A DNA stretch of 64,000 nt. Origin: an uncultured Bacteroidales bacterium. GTDB lineage: Bacteria; Bacteroidota; Bacteroidia; Bacteroidales; Bacteroidaceae. Location: the NCBI GenBank assembly GCA_949297215.1, contig CASFRV010000001.1, forward strand, positions 372,001 through 436,000, read 5' to 3'. Position numbers and translations under genes: made by a program. Below the pieces are notes generated by a model that worked only from the letters and a program-made list of their open reading frames with translations, made no database searches and was not told the DNA's origin. Below are positions 1 to 10,353 of this stretch, piece after piece; positions within the stretch are counted from its first letter, which is position 1, and every line of letters starts with the position of its first letter.

Positions 1-108
1 TTCGAGCGTTTCCGACGTCCACCAGTCGTCCGTGGAGCAGGAGGAAAATTGAAGCGTGACGGCGAGCAGCGTCAGCGCGAGCAACGTCTTTTTCAGTGTT
101 TCAGTCAT
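1..108 (-). CDS. N-terminus of a lipoprotein (partial)
   Basis: Read on the minus strand, an ATG at 106-108 opens a frame that stays open to the window edge, giving 36 residues that begin MTETLKKTLLALTLLA. The start is a classic lipoprotein signal: two lysines, a leucine/alanine-rich stretch, then FSSC with Cys24 as the predicted acylated residue, followed by acidic and polar residues (STDDWW). The mature protein lies outside the window, so its function cannot be judged. A TAnnTTTG-type element (TATCTTTG on the minus strand, 138-145) lies about 30 bp upstream and is the probable promoter. Confidence is good that this is a real gene start and low on anything further. Confidence 0.7.
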   Translation of the reverse strand, partial: MTETLKKTLLALTLLAVTLQFSSCSTDDWWTSETLE

Positions 109-137
109 GGCGTTTCGGGTCGTTGGTCTTCGCCGAA

Positions 138-145
138 CAAAGATA
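138..145 (-). promoter_or_regulatory. -7 promoter element for the lipoprotein gene
   Basis: TATCTTTG on the minus strand matches the Bacteroidota -7 consensus TAnnTTTG. It is 30 bp upstream of the lipoprotein ATG. I see no clear TTG at the -33 position. Confidence 0.45.
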
Positions 146-373
146 GCACATTTTTTTGAAGTTTCCATATCGCTTCGTGCAAGAAAAAAACAGGGCGTGG
201 CGTTTCCCCGTCGGGGCATGCCGGCCGATGGTTTCCGTCGGCCGGCTTCTTATTGCCGTCAGCCCGCTTGCCGGGCCGTTATGATGCCGGCAAACAAACG
301 TGGCCGGCCGTCATGCGTGCGGCAGGGCGGCAGCGGGCCGTTCCGGCCGTGGCGCGGCGCCGGCCGGGGCGCT

Positions 374-565
374 TCAAAGCAGCTCCTCGCGGAAGAGCGC
401 CTTGAGCCGCTCCCTTTCCGCCGCGGGCAGCTCCGGCTCGTGCGTTTCGAGAAAGCGGGCAAAGACCTCGACGGCCCTGTGGCGCATGGCGGCACGGCCG
501 GCGCGCAGGCCGCTCTGGTAGTTGTGGTAAGGAAGCAGGTTGCGGTTGTAGTTTCCGTCGCTCAT
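374..565 (-). CDS. Small conserved hypothetical protein (63 aa)
   Basis: This 63-residue protein begins MSDGNYNRNLLPYHNYQ and is rich in Arg, Ala and Glu, with a helical, charged C-terminal half. I take the ATG at 563-565 because the NYNRNLLPY-NYQSGLRAG opening looks like a family of very short Bacteroidales proteins I recall, and because a promoter-like TACCTTTG (641-648, minus strand) lies about 75 bp upstream. A longer reading upstream of this ATG would run through the promoter region and is arginine-rich noise. There is no signal peptide, membrane segment or recognisable domain, so it is probably cytoplasmic. It stands alone between the lipoprotein gene and the divergent guaB. Function unknown. 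Confidence 0.6.
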   Translation of the reverse strand: MSDGNYNRNLLPYHNYQSGLRAGRAAMRHRAVEVFARFLETHEPELPAAERERLKALFREELL

Positions 566-640
566 AAGGCTGATGTCGTTTCGTTGGGTCGGCTCCCGCC
601 GGCGGCAGGCAGACCGAACCGGCCGGCTGAGAGCTGCCGG

Positions 641-648
641 CAAAGGTA
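641..648 (-). promoter_or_regulatory. -7 promoter element for the 63-aa gene
   Basis: TACCTTTG on the minus strand fits TAnnTTTG and lies in the divergent spacer before guaB. No convincing -33 partner. Confidence 0.4.
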
Positions 649-729
649 AGAAAAAAAGGGCAAGGGCGGAGCCGTTTTTTAAAGAATGAAAAATGCATCT
701 CTGCCGCGACGAAAAAAACACGGCCGCGC

Positions 730-760
730 TTGCCGCCGTGGCGGGAATTGCGTAATTTTG
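730..760 (+). promoter_or_regulatory. Probable guaB promoter
   Basis: TTG at 730-732, a 20-bp spacer, then TAATTTTG at 753-760. This is a full match to the Bacteroidota sigma-ABfr type promoter (TTG-N19/20-TAnnTTTG). It predicts a leader of about 15-20 nt before the guaB ATG at 783. Confidence 0.6.
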
Positions 761-770
761 CGTGCAATAA

Positions 771-2261
<1,491 letters not shown>

Positions 2262-2326
2262 CACCGTGAGGGGGAACGCTTGTTTCCCCCTTTCATCTTT
2301 TTTACCAACAAGAGACTGATCTGACA

Positions 2327-3751
2327 ATGAGAAAAATCGTTTTTTCGGCTCTGCTGGCCGTGTCGCTCTCGGCAGGGGCACAAACGGCGTCCGAGCTTGT
2401 CGTAATGACTGTGAACGGAAAACCGGTTACCCGGGCAGAGTTTGAATATTTCTACAATAAAAACTGCAATATCGAGGGGGCTGTCGAGCAGAAGTCGGTG
2501 GCAGAATATGCCGACATGTTCGTCAACTACAAGCTCAAGGTGGCAGCCGCCGAAGAGGCGCGGATGGACACCGCCGCATCCTTTCGTCAGGAGTTTGAGA
2601 CCTATCGCGACATGCAGCTGATGCCTTATCTGGTCGATTCCTCCTTTATCGACTCTGTTGCCGTCTCGCTCTACGACCGTACGAAAGAACGCTTGCAGGG
2701 TAAGGACCTGCTGCGTCCGGCCCACATCCTCGTGCTGTTGCGTCAGAAAGCCTCTGAGGCCGACAAAGAGCGCGCCAAGCAGCGCATCGACTCTATATAC
2801 GGCCTGCTGAAGGGCGGGCTCGATTTTGCCGAGGCTGCCAAGAAGTTTTCGCAGGACCCGGGAACAGCCCGCACGGGCGGTCTGCTCCCCTGGGTGGGTC
2901 CCGGCGCGCTTTTGAAGGAGTTTGAAGACGTGGCCTACACGTTGCAGCCCGGGCAGATGAGCGAGCCGTTCCTTTCGCCCGTGGGATACCACATCGTGCT
3001 GATGAAAGAACGCAAGCAGCTGGAACCCTACGACACGCTGCGCCCGCAGATTCTTGCTTCGCTCCACCGCCAGGGCATCGAGGAGGCTTCGGCCGAGGCC
3101 CGCATCAAGAAGCTGACAGACGCTTCGGGAGGTCGCCTGACGCGCGAGGCTGTTATCGACAGTGTGCTCAACGCCCGTTCGGCAGCCAATCCCGATCTGA
3201 AATTTCTGGTGAAGGAATATTACGAGGGGCTGCTGATGTATGCCGTCAGCAAGCAGCACGTGTGGGACGTGGCCGAAAAAGACGAGGCTGCGCTCGAAGC
3301 TTACTACAAGAAGAACAAGAAAAAATATCGTTGGACCGAACCTCGCTTCAAGGGCTTCGTGTTCCACTACAAGAATCCCAAAGAAAAGAAAGCCATCAAG
3401 AAGTTTCTGGCCAAGCAGACGGGCGACAACTGGCGTGCGGAGGTAAAAAAACGCTTTAACAAGGACTCGGTGCAGGTGCTCGTCAACGGTCCGTACCTTT
3501 GCAAGAAAGGCGAGAACCCTTATGTCGACCAGTACATCTTCAAGACGGGCAAGGGCCGCGTGCTTCCCTCGTTCCCCTATTCGGACGTGGCCGGAAAGAA
3601 GCTTTCGCAGCCTAAGAGCTATCGCGACGTCAAGTCGCTCGTCGTGGCCGACTATCAGGAAGAGCTCGAAAAGGCATGGGTGGCCGGTCTGCGGGCCAAA
3701 TATCCGTTTGAGATAAACCAAGAGGTGCTTAAAACCGTAAACAACCATTGA
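2327..3751 (+). CDS. Periplasmic peptidylprolyl isomerase (parvulin type)
   Basis: This 474-residue protein starts with a signal peptide (MRKIVFSALLAVSLSAGAQ). A SurA/PrsA-like chaperone helical region follows, then one rotamase (PpiC) domain at about residues 128-232, recognisable from RPAHILVLL, FAEAAKKFSQDPGTARTGG and SPVGYHIVLMKERK. The long lysine-rich C-terminal part (about 280-474) is not clearly assignable. Proteins of this kind help outer-membrane proteins fold in the periplasm. Its stop falls 8 bp before the ATG of the second parvulin at 3760, so the two are surely cotranscribed. It differs from the next gene in carrying one rotamase domain instead of two. Confidence 0.88.
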   Translation: MRKIVFSALLAVSLSAGAQTASELVVMTVNGKPVTRAEFEYFYNKNCNIEGAVEQKSVAEYADMFVNYKLKVAAAEEARMDTAASFRQEFETYRDMQLMPYLVDSSFIDSVAVSLYDRTKERLQGKDLLRPAHILVLLRQKASEADKERAKQRIDSIYGLLKGGLDFAEAAKKFSQDPGTARTGGLLPWVGPGALLKEFEDVAYTLQPGQMSEPFLSPVGYHIVLMKERKQLEPYDTLRPQILASLHRQGIEEASAEARIKKLTDASGGRLTREAVIDSVLNARSAANPDLKFLVKEYYEGLLMYAVSKQHVWDVAEKDEAALEAYYKKNKKKYRWTEPRFKGFVFHYKNPKEKKAIKKFLAKQTGDNWRAEVKKRFNKDSVQVLVNGPYLCKKGENPYVDQYIFKTGKGRVLPSFPYSDVAGKKLSQPKSYRDVKSLVVADYQEELEKAWVAGLRAKYPFEINQEVLKTVNNH

Positions 3752-3759
3752 AACGAGGC

Positions 3760-5115
3760 ATGAAACCAAGGATAATGGCCACCATGCTGGGAGCTCTGCT
3801 GGGCCTGTCGGCCTCGGCTCAAAGCAACGTGGTGGACGAGGTCATCTGGGTGGTGGGCGACGACCCCATCCTGCTTTCAGATGTGGAAGAAACGCGCATC
3901 AGCGCCGAGATGCGTGGCACGCCCTTCCCCAATCCCTACTGTACCATCCCGGAACAGCTGGCCATCCAGAAGCTGTTTCTTCACCAGGCGGAGCTCGACA
4001 GCGTTTCGGTGGACGAAACGAGCATTAACGCCATGGTGGACGAGGAGCTGAACGTATATCTGCAAAATCTGGGCTCAAAAGAAAACGTCGAGGCGGTGGC
4101 CCGCAAGTCGTTCTCCCAGTTTCGAGAACAGCTCAAGCAGCGCCAGCGCGACAACTACAAGGTAAGCGAGGTGCAGCGCAGCATAACGTCGGGCATCAAG
4201 GTCACTCCCGCCGAGGTGCGCGAATATTATAAGGACGTGCCGCAGGACAGCCTGCCTTTTGTGCCGACAAAGGTCGAGGTGCAGATAATAACGCACGTTC
4301 CCAAGGTGTCGCGCGCCGAGGTGGAGCGGATAGAGGGACAGCTGCGCGAATATGCGCGGCGCGTGAACGAAGGAGAATCCGACTTCTCGACGCTTGCCAT
4401 GCTCTATTCGCAGGATGGCAGTGCGCGCAACGGAGGCGAACTGGGCTACAAGGGACGCAACGAGTTTGTGCCCGCGTTTTCCAACGTCGCTTTCAGTCTG
4501 ACCGACCCGAAGAAAGTCTCTAAAATCGTGCGGACGGAGTTTGGCTTTCACATCATTCAGTTGATAGACCGCCGGGGCGACCGCATCAACGTGCGGCACA
4601 TACTGCTGAAGCCCGAAATAGCCCAGAGCGAGTTCACCGCCGGCCTGCAAAGGCTCGATTCCATTACCGCTGACATCCGTGCGGGGAAGTTTACTTTCGA
4701 CGAGGCGGCATCGGCCCTTTCCGACGACAAGGATACGCGCAACAACCACGGACTGATGGTCAACGCCAACCAGGAAACGGGAGCCCTGACCTCGCGATTT
4801 GAAATGAAAGACCTGCCACAAGACGTTGCCAAGGTGGTCGACACGCTTAAAGTGGGAGAAATCTCGCGTGCCTTCACAATGATCAACGATAAGGGGCAGT
4901 CAGTCTGTGCTGTCGTCTATCTGAAAAACCGTATCGACGGACATCGCGCCAGCATGACCGAAGATTTTCAGATTTTAAAGGACGAAGTCTTTGCCAAACG
5001 GAGCGAAGAGAAAATCACGGAATGGATAAAAAACAAACAGAAATCCACTTACGTGCGCATCAACCCCGAATGGCGCGACTGCGATTTTGAATATCCCGGT
5101 TGGGTAAAAAAATAA
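3760..5115 (+). CDS. surA: SurA-like periplasmic chaperone / peptidylprolyl isomerase
   Basis: The 451-residue product (MKPRIMATMLGALLGLSASAQ signal peptide) follows SurA layout: N-terminal chaperone region with VDEVIWVVGDDPILLSDVE, then two parvulin domains. The first (about 170-280) contains FSTLAMLYSQDGSARNGGELG and GFHIIQLIDR; the second (about 280-385, INVRHILLKPEIAQSEF) is more diverged. A C-terminal helical segment closes it. SurA escorts unfolded beta-barrel proteins to the Bam complex. I prefer ATG 3760 over an upstream TTG at 3748 that overlaps the previous stop, because ATG gives a cleaner signal peptide. Followed after 109 bp by the OstA-like gene, another envelope-assembly function. 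Confidence 0.88.
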   Translation: MKPRIMATMLGALLGLSASAQSNVVDEVIWVVGDDPILLSDVEETRISAEMRGTPFPNPYCTIPEQLAIQKLFLHQAELDSVSVDETSINAMVDEELNVYLQNLGSKENVEAVARKSFSQFREQLKQRQRDNYKVSEVQRSITSGIKVTPAEVREYYKDVPQDSLPFVPTKVEVQIITHVPKVSRAEVERIEGQLREYARRVNEGESDFSTLAMLYSQDGSARNGGELGYKGRNEFVPAFSNVAFSLTDPKKVSKIVRTEFGFHIIQLIDRRGDRINVRHILLKPEIAQSEFTAGLQRLDSITADIRAGKFTFDEAASALSDDKDTRNNHGLMVNANQETGALTSRFEMKDLPQDVAKVVDTLKVGEISRAFTMINDKGQSVCAVVYLKNRIDGHRASMTEDFQILKDEVFAKRSEEKITEWIKNKQKSTYVRINPEWRDCDFEYPGWVKK

Positions 5116-5224
5116 GAGCCTCGGCAGGCGGTAAAACCGCGTTGTAGCTCTTCCGGGCCGATTTATGACGCCGGGCAAAGAGTGCGACGCGGTTTTTGTG
5201 CCCGTACCGACAGAATAAAATTAA

Positions 5225-6877
5225 ATGGAAAAGAAGCTTGCCAGAATAACGTCTCTGCCGATGGTTCTTGTCGCTCTGCTCCTCCTCTTGATAGGGGCAG
5301 GAGCGCGGGCCCGTCAGGCCGACGACCGTCGTCCGCGGAAGAAAAGCGATGAGAAGGTCTATTTAATCCATGCCGACAACCTGCGATACGACGAGTATCG
5401 CCATCCGGGAGCGCAATTGTTGAGCGGAAAAGTCAATTTGCGGCACGAAGACCTGCTTATGTTTTGCGATAGCGCCGTGGTTTACGAAGCTACCAATTCT
5501 TTCGAGGCATTCGGCCATGTCAGGATGCTGCAAGGCGACACGCTCTCGCTGACAGGCGACTATTTGTTCTACGATGGCGAGTCGCAAATCGCACAAATGC
5601 GGCATAACGTCGTCATGAAACACCGCAACTCGACGCTTATTACCGACAGCTTGAATTATGACCGGCTTTACTCCCTTGGATATTACTTTGAAGGGGGAAA
5701 GCTGATAGACGGCGACAACGTTCTGACGTCCGACTACGGAGAATATTACACTTCGACGCGACTGTCGACGTTCAACTACAACGTAACGCTTGTCAACCCG
5801 AAGTTTAAGCTCGTTTCCGACACGCTCCATTACGATATACAGACGAAATGGGCCAACGTGATGGGGCCGTCGAACGTTATCAGCGGCGATAACCGCATTT
5901 ACACCGAACATGGTTATTATAACACCGAAACAGAGGTGGCGCGCCTGATGGACCGCCCCGTTTTGCACAATAAGGGGCGGCGTATGACGGGCGACAGCCT
6001 TTATTACAACAAGTTGACGGGCATCATGAAGGCTTACGAAAACATTGTCTACGTCGACTCCGTCAACAAGAATATCTTGACAGGCAATTATGGCGTCTAC
6101 AACGAGCTCACAGGTGAGGCCTTGGCAACGGACAGCGCGCTGGCAAAAGATTTTTCAAGCGGGGAGGATACCCTTTACGTCCATGCTGATACGCTTCGGC
6201 TCTTTACATATAACATTGACACCGATTCTGTGTATCGCGTGATGCACGGATATTTTCATGTCAGGGCTTATCGCACGGACATACAGGCCGTGTGCGATTC
6301 GTTGGTCTTTAATTCCCGCGACAAGCAGCTCACTATGTATCGCGACCCCATAGCTTGGAGCGATAACCGGCAGATATTGGGCGAGGAGATCAACGTATTT
6401 ACGAACGACTCGACGATTGACAGCATTTACGTGGAACGTCAGGCCCTTTTGGTCGAGCAGATGGATTCGGTCCACTACAACCAAGTGGCGGGACAAGTCA
6501 TGAAGTCTTTTTTTGCAGAAGGGAAAATGCGCGAAAACCACGTGGACGGCAACGTTTATATCGTGAATTATCCCGTAGAACGCGACAGCTCCATTTTATA
6601 TCAGACGTACACCGAGACAGCCAAGTTGAGAATGTATATGGAAGCCGGCAAATTGAAAAAACTCTGGACGCCGGCGGCCGAAGGTACGTTCTATCCCGTA
6701 GATAAAGCCCCGCGCGAGCGGACATATCTGGCCAACTTTGCCTGGTTCGACTACATACGCCCTTTAAACAAGGACGACTTGTTCGAATGGCGCCCCAAAA
6801 AAGCGGGAACCGAGCTGAAAAAGAGCGTTCGCCGCGAGGCGCCGTTGCAGACGCTCGACAAATTGGAAAAGCAATAA
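5225..6877 (+). CDS. OstA/LptA-like lipopolysaccharide transport protein
   Basis: This 550-residue protein has a long hydrophobic N-terminal signal or anchor (LPMVLVALLLLLIGAG) followed by many short repeats of beta-jellyroll character, such as GDTLSLTGDYLFYDGESQ, TGDSLYYNKLTGIMKAY and YVHADTLRLFTYN. The alternating D-L-Y and G-x-L pattern is that of the OstA/LptA/LptD N-terminal fold, which forms the periplasmic groove carrying LPS to the outer membrane. At 550 residues it is far longer than E. coli LptA, as is usual for Bacteroidota OstA-like proteins. It sits 3 bp upstream of mutL and downstream of two outer-membrane-protein chaperones, so an envelope role fits. The exact part in LPS transport is inferred from the fold. 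Confidence 0.8.
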   Translation: MEKKLARITSLPMVLVALLLLLIGAGARARQADDRRPRKKSDEKVYLIHADNLRYDEYRHPGAQLLSGKVNLRHEDLLMFCDSAVVYEATNSFEAFGHVRMLQGDTLSLTGDYLFYDGESQIAQMRHNVVMKHRNSTLITDSLNYDRLYSLGYYFEGGKLIDGDNVLTSDYGEYYTSTRLSTFNYNVTLVNPKFKLVSDTLHYDIQTKWANVMGPSNVISGDNRIYTEHGYYNTETEVARLMDRPVLHNKGRRMTGDSLYYNKLTGIMKAYENIVYVDSVNKNILTGNYGVYNELTGEALATDSALAKDFSSGEDTLYVHADTLRLFTYNIDTDSVYRVMHGYFHVRAYRTDIQAVCDSLVFNSRDKQLTMYRDPIAWSDNRQILGEEINVFTNDSTIDSIYVERQALLVEQMDSVHYNQVAGQVMKSFFAEGKMRENHVDGNVYIVNYPVERDSSILYQTYTETAKLRMYMEAGKLKKLWTPAAEGTFYPVDKAPRERTYLANFAWFDYIRPLNKDDLFEWRPKKAGTELKKSVRREAPLQTLDKLEKQ

Positions 6878-6880
6878 GGC

Positions 6881-8770
6881 ATGAGCGACATAATCCATTT
6901 GTTACCCGATTCCGTAGCCAATCAGATAGCTGCCGGAGAAGTGATACAGCGTCCTTCTTCGGTGATAAAGGAATTGGTTGAGAACTCCATCGACGCCGGA
7001 GCCACCATGATACAGGTTTACGTGGTGGATGCAGGAAAATCGTGCGTGCAGGTCATCGACAACGGACAGGGAATGAGCGAAACCGACGCGCGTCTTTCGT
7101 TCGAACGCCATGCCACGTCGAAAATATCGGCTGCCACCGATTTATTTTCCCTGCGCACGATGGGTTTCCGCGGCGAGGCCCTGGCTTCCATTGCGGCCGT
7201 AGCTCAGGTAGAGCTGAAAACGCGCACGAAAAGCGAGGATGTGGGCGTTTCCATCTGCATTGAGGGCTCTAAGCTCGTTTCTCAGGAGCTTGTGAGCTGT
7301 CCTGTGGGTGCTAATTTCGCCGTAAAAAACCTTTTCTTCAACATTCCGGCCCGGCGGAAGTTTTTGAAAACCAACCAGACGGAGCTGAGCAACATTATGA
7401 ATGAGTTTGAGCGCATTGCGCTGGCTCATCCCGACATTTCCTTCACGCTCCACAGCAACGACACCCTCGTGATGAATTTGCTTGCGGGCAATTTCCGCCA
7501 GCGCATTCTCGGCATATTCGGCCGAAAACTCGACCAGCAGCTCGTTCCGGTTCAGGTGGAGACCTCGCTCGTCAGCATCTCCGGCTTTGTCGGCTTGCCG
7601 TCGGCAGCCCGTAAGAAGGGCGCTCACCAATACTTCTTTGTAAACGGGCGATATATGAGGCACCCGTATTTTTCGAAGGCAGTAATGACGGCTTACGAGC
7701 GCTTGTTGCCCGAAGGAGAGCAGGTACCATATTTTCTTCACTTGCAGGTTGACCCTTCGCGCATTGATGTGAACATACACCCCACCAAGACGGAAATTAA
7801 GTTTCAGGATGAGCAGCCGGTCTGGCAGATTATCCTGGCGGCCGTGCGTGAGGCGTTGGGCCGCTCGGGCGCTGTTCCTACAATCGACTTTGATACGGCC
7901 GGCCGCCCCGACATACCTGTGTTTACCACGCATGGTGAAGTAGTTCCCCCCGAGGTGGAAATAGATACGTCCTACAATCCGTTTGAGCAGCCGGGGACAA
8001 ATTCAGCATCTTCCTTTGCAACGCCTGCCCGTTCGGAAGGTCGTGGAGCCATGCCGCGTGCGAAAAGCAATGTGGCGGGGTGGGAGCAACTTTACACCCC
8101 TGCCGAGCGTCCCTCTGTGCAAAGTCTGCCCGAAGAACCGGCCGCGCCTGAGTCGCCTACGCTTTATGGAAATCTCTCGAAAGACGAGCAGCAGCTTTGG
8201 GAACGCTCGGGAGCAGAGTTTTTTCAATATAAGGGCCGTTTTGTTGTCACGTCGGTAAAGTCCGGCCTCCTGTTTGTTGAGCAGCGCCGTGCTCATATTC
8301 GTATTTTGTACGAGCAATATCTGTTGCGCCTGCGCGAAAAAAAAGGCCCCTCCCAAGGTCTGCTTTTTCCGCAGCTCATCCAGTTGCCGCCGTCGCAGGC
8401 TGCGTTGCTCGAAGAGCTTACCGACGAGCTCACTTCCGTAGGTTTTGACATTTCCAATCTGGGTGGCGGCAGCTTTTCCGTTTTGGCCATTCCGGCCGGC
8501 ACAGAAGGCCTCGACCCCGGCGCGCTTGTCGGCGGTTTGCTGGACGATGCAGTCAGCAAGGCAACGGGGGCTAAGGCAGAGATAGGTCATATCATAGCTT
8601 CTTCGCTGGCAAAAAAGGCGGCCTTGCCTGTTGGTCAGGCTTTAAGTCAGGAGGAGATGGAGGATCTTATTGAAAAACTCTTTGCCTGCGAGACGCCCAA
8701 TTATACCCCCGACGGAAAGCTCATTCTCTCCATTTTCAGTCAAGAGCAGATAGAGAAGATTTTTGCCTGA
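6881..8770 (+). CDS. mutL: DNA mismatch repair protein MutL
   Basis: MutL couples mismatch recognition by MutS to strand removal. The 629-residue product has the GHKL ATPase N-terminus with all motifs: [27 protein letters not shown] and [13 protein letters not shown], then the transducer domain with [12 protein letters not shown] and [12 protein letters not shown] proline/serine-rich linker (about 350-430) leads to a C-terminal dimerization domain. Bacterial MutLs with endonuclease activity carry DQHA-x2-E-x4-E; here the matching stretch (about residue 465) reads [13 protein letters not shown], so the acidic/His pattern is altered. Start ATG 6881 is 3 bp after the OstA-like stop, implying translational coupling. 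Family assignment is secure; nuclease competence is open. Confidence 0.95.
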   Translation: MSDIIHLLPDSVANQIAAGEVIQRPSSVIKELVENSIDAGATMIQVYVVDAGKSCVQVIDNGQGMSETDARLSFERHATSKISAATDLFSLRTMGFRGEALASIAAVAQVELKTRTKSEDVGVSICIEGSKLVSQELVSCPVGANFAVKNLFFNIPARRKFLKTNQTELSNIMNEFERIALAHPDISFTLHSNDTLVMNLLAGNFRQRILGIFGRKLDQQLVPVQVETSLVSISGFVGLPSAARKKGAHQYFFVNGRYMRHPYFSKAVMTAYERLLPEGEQVPYFLHLQVDPSRIDVNIHPTKTEIKFQDEQPVWQIILAAVREALGRSGAVPTIDFDTAGRPDIPVFTTHGEVVPPEVEIDTSYNPFEQPGTNSASSFATPARSEGRGAMPRAKSNVAGWEQLYTPAERPSVQSLPEEPAAPESPTLYGNLSKDEQQLWERSGAEFFQYKGRFVVTSVKSGLLFVEQRRAHIRILYEQYLLRLREKKGPSQGLLFPQLIQLPPSQAALLEELTDELTSVGFDISNLGGGSFSVLAIPAGTEGLDPGALVGGLLDDAVSKATGAKAEIGHIIASSLAKKAALPVGQALSQEEMEDLIEKLFACETPNYTPDGKLILSIFSQEQIEKIFA

Positions 8771-8907
8771 TGCCGTTTCGGCTTTTTCCCGTCAGTCTAA
8801 GGGAGGAGAAGGTGCCTAAGTTTGCCGTTTCTTTCCTTTTCATTTTCGTTAAGTGCTTTTCCTGCGTGATTTTCCCGCTTGTGTAAAGCCTTTGCTCACT
8901 TTTTTCT

Positions 8908-8915
8908 TAATTTTG
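8908..8915 (+). promoter_or_regulatory. -7 promoter element upstream of the OmpA-family gene
   Basis: TAATTTTG fits TAnnTTTG. It lies in the 272-bp spacer after mutL and would give a leader of about 120 nt. No TTG lies at ideal distance. Confidence 0.4.
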
Positions 8916-9042
8916 CAAGGCCACGTCTTCCCGGCTTCTCCTGCCCTTCCGCATCCAATAGTCGGTCCGGCGTATGCCGCAGCAGGTTAAAACCCGGGAA
9001 AAGGCGCCGGCGGGCTATATGAACCCTTAACCATCAGATCAC

Positions 9043-10194
9043 ATGAAAAAATCGCTCTCTTTTCTGCTGGCCGCCACTTTTACGTTGGGCGCCGCAGCTC
9101 AGGATTACGAAATACCCCGTTCGAAGCACAGCGTTACGACCAATTCGTTCTGGGCCAACTGGTATCTTTCAGCCGGCGGCGAGTTTAATGCGGCTTACCC
9201 GTCGCAGGGTAGCGCTGTCGGTGGCAATCCGTTCAGCTCAAAGCGAGGAACGTTCGGTTTCAACGTCGCTGTGGGCAAATGGTTTACGCCTTCCATCGGT
9301 TTGCGCACGAAGTTTCAGGGCGTTTGGGCCAAGAGCGTCGTGGCCGACCACCTTCATCCGGCTTATCATTATTGGAACATCCACGAGGACGTCACGTTCA
9401 ACGTCACAAACATGCTCCGCGGCTACGATGAGCGTCGTTTGTGGAACCTTATTCCGTATGCGGGCGTAGGTGTGGGGCGTAACATGTCGGCCAACCGTTA
9501 CGAGATTACCTACAATCTCGGTTTGCTCAACAATTTCCGCATCAACGAGCGCTTCACGGCGTTCCTTGATGTCGGTTTCATGGCGGCAGCCGGCAGTTTC
9601 GATCGTGCCGGTCTCGACTCGTGGGCCGCACACGACGCCCTCAATCAGCGTCATTACGACAAAATGCTGACCATCGGCGTGGGCCTTACGTTCCATTTGG
9701 GCAAAAGCTCCTGGCAAAACTCTCCCGACGTCGATGCCATCATGCAGATGAACGATGAGCAGATGGAAGCCCTCAATGCTTCGCTCGGAGAGCTGCAGTC
9801 GGAGAACGACCGATTGCTTTCGCTCGCCGAAGGCGGCGAAGCTCCCGCTGCCGATACGATAGCCGTACCGGCCGCACCGCAAACGGCCGTTTCCGTCTTC
9901 TTCCCCATCGGTTCGGCCCGTCCGTCTTCGCGTCGCGATTTCGTCAACGTGAAGGAACTGGTCGATTATGCCCGCACCGCAAAGCGTAAGCTCATCGTAA
10001 CGGGTTATGCCGACAGCCGCACCGGAACAGCCGAACGCAACGAGGCCCTTGGTCGCGAGCGCGCCGAAGTGGTGGCCGCTGAATTGGTAAAAATGGGCAT
10101 GCCGCGCGAAAACATCGTCGTCCGCACGGGCGGAGGTGTCGACAGCCTGGCCCCCTTCTCCTACAACCGCCGCGTTACGGTGCGTGTGGAGTAG
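9043..10194 (+). CDS. OmpA-family outer membrane protein
   Basis: This 383-residue protein has a signal peptide (MKKSLSFLLAATFTLGAAAQ). A beta-barrel-like N-terminal region (about 30-225) is rich in aromatic beta strands (WFTPSIGLRTKFQGVW, LIPYAGVGVGRNMS, LTIGVGLTFHLGKSSW). A short coiled-coil linker follows (about 235-270, MNDEQMEALNASLGELQSEN). The C-terminal OmpA peptidoglycan-binding domain (about 285-383) carries VTGYADSRTGTAERNEALGRERAEVV and ends in RRVTVRVE. Such proteins anchor the outer membrane to the cell wall. It is a single-gene unit between a promoter-like element and a bidirectional terminator. Confidence 0.9.
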   Translation: MKKSLSFLLAATFTLGAAAQDYEIPRSKHSVTTNSFWANWYLSAGGEFNAAYPSQGSAVGGNPFSSKRGTFGFNVAVGKWFTPSIGLRTKFQGVWAKSVVADHLHPAYHYWNIHEDVTFNVTNMLRGYDERRLWNLIPYAGVGVGRNMSANRYEITYNLGLLNNFRINERFTAFLDVGFMAAAGSFDRAGLDSWAAHDALNQRHYDKMLTIGVGLTFHLGKSSWQNSPDVDAIMQMNDEQMEALNASLGELQSENDRLLSLAEGGEAPAADTIAVPAAPQTAVSVFFPIGSARPSSRRDFVNVKELVDYARTAKRKLIVTGYADSRTGTAERNEALGRERAEVVAAELVKMGMPRENIVVRTGGGVDSLAPFSYNRRVTVRVE

Positions 10195-10229
10195 GGACCA
10201 CGCGCGTCACTCGTTTACGCACAACAACG

Positions 10230-10275
10230 GCAAGCGGCCATCCGTCCTTCGTGGGCAGATGGTCGCTTGCTTTTT
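10230..10275. terminator. Bidirectional terminator between OmpA and TPR genes
   Basis: A 13-bp stem (10230-10242 with 10258-10270, one G-T pair) is followed by five T on the plus strand. It separates two convergent genes. Confidence 0.7.
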
Positions 10276-10353
10276 GCATGTGTCCTTTGTTTGCTTTGGG
10301 CCGATGCGTGTATCCGTTTGCCGGTGCGCCGGTCGGACCCTGCTGCCGGGTGC

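Noticed and set aside
56..649. Plus-strand open frame of 197 codons at the left end
   Set aside because: It overlaps two minus-strand genes with good signals and their promoters, and is low-complexity Arg/Ala/Gly.
3748..3759. TTG start for the second parvulin
   Set aside because: It overlaps the previous stop, but ATG at 3760 gives a normal signal peptide and is the stronger start.
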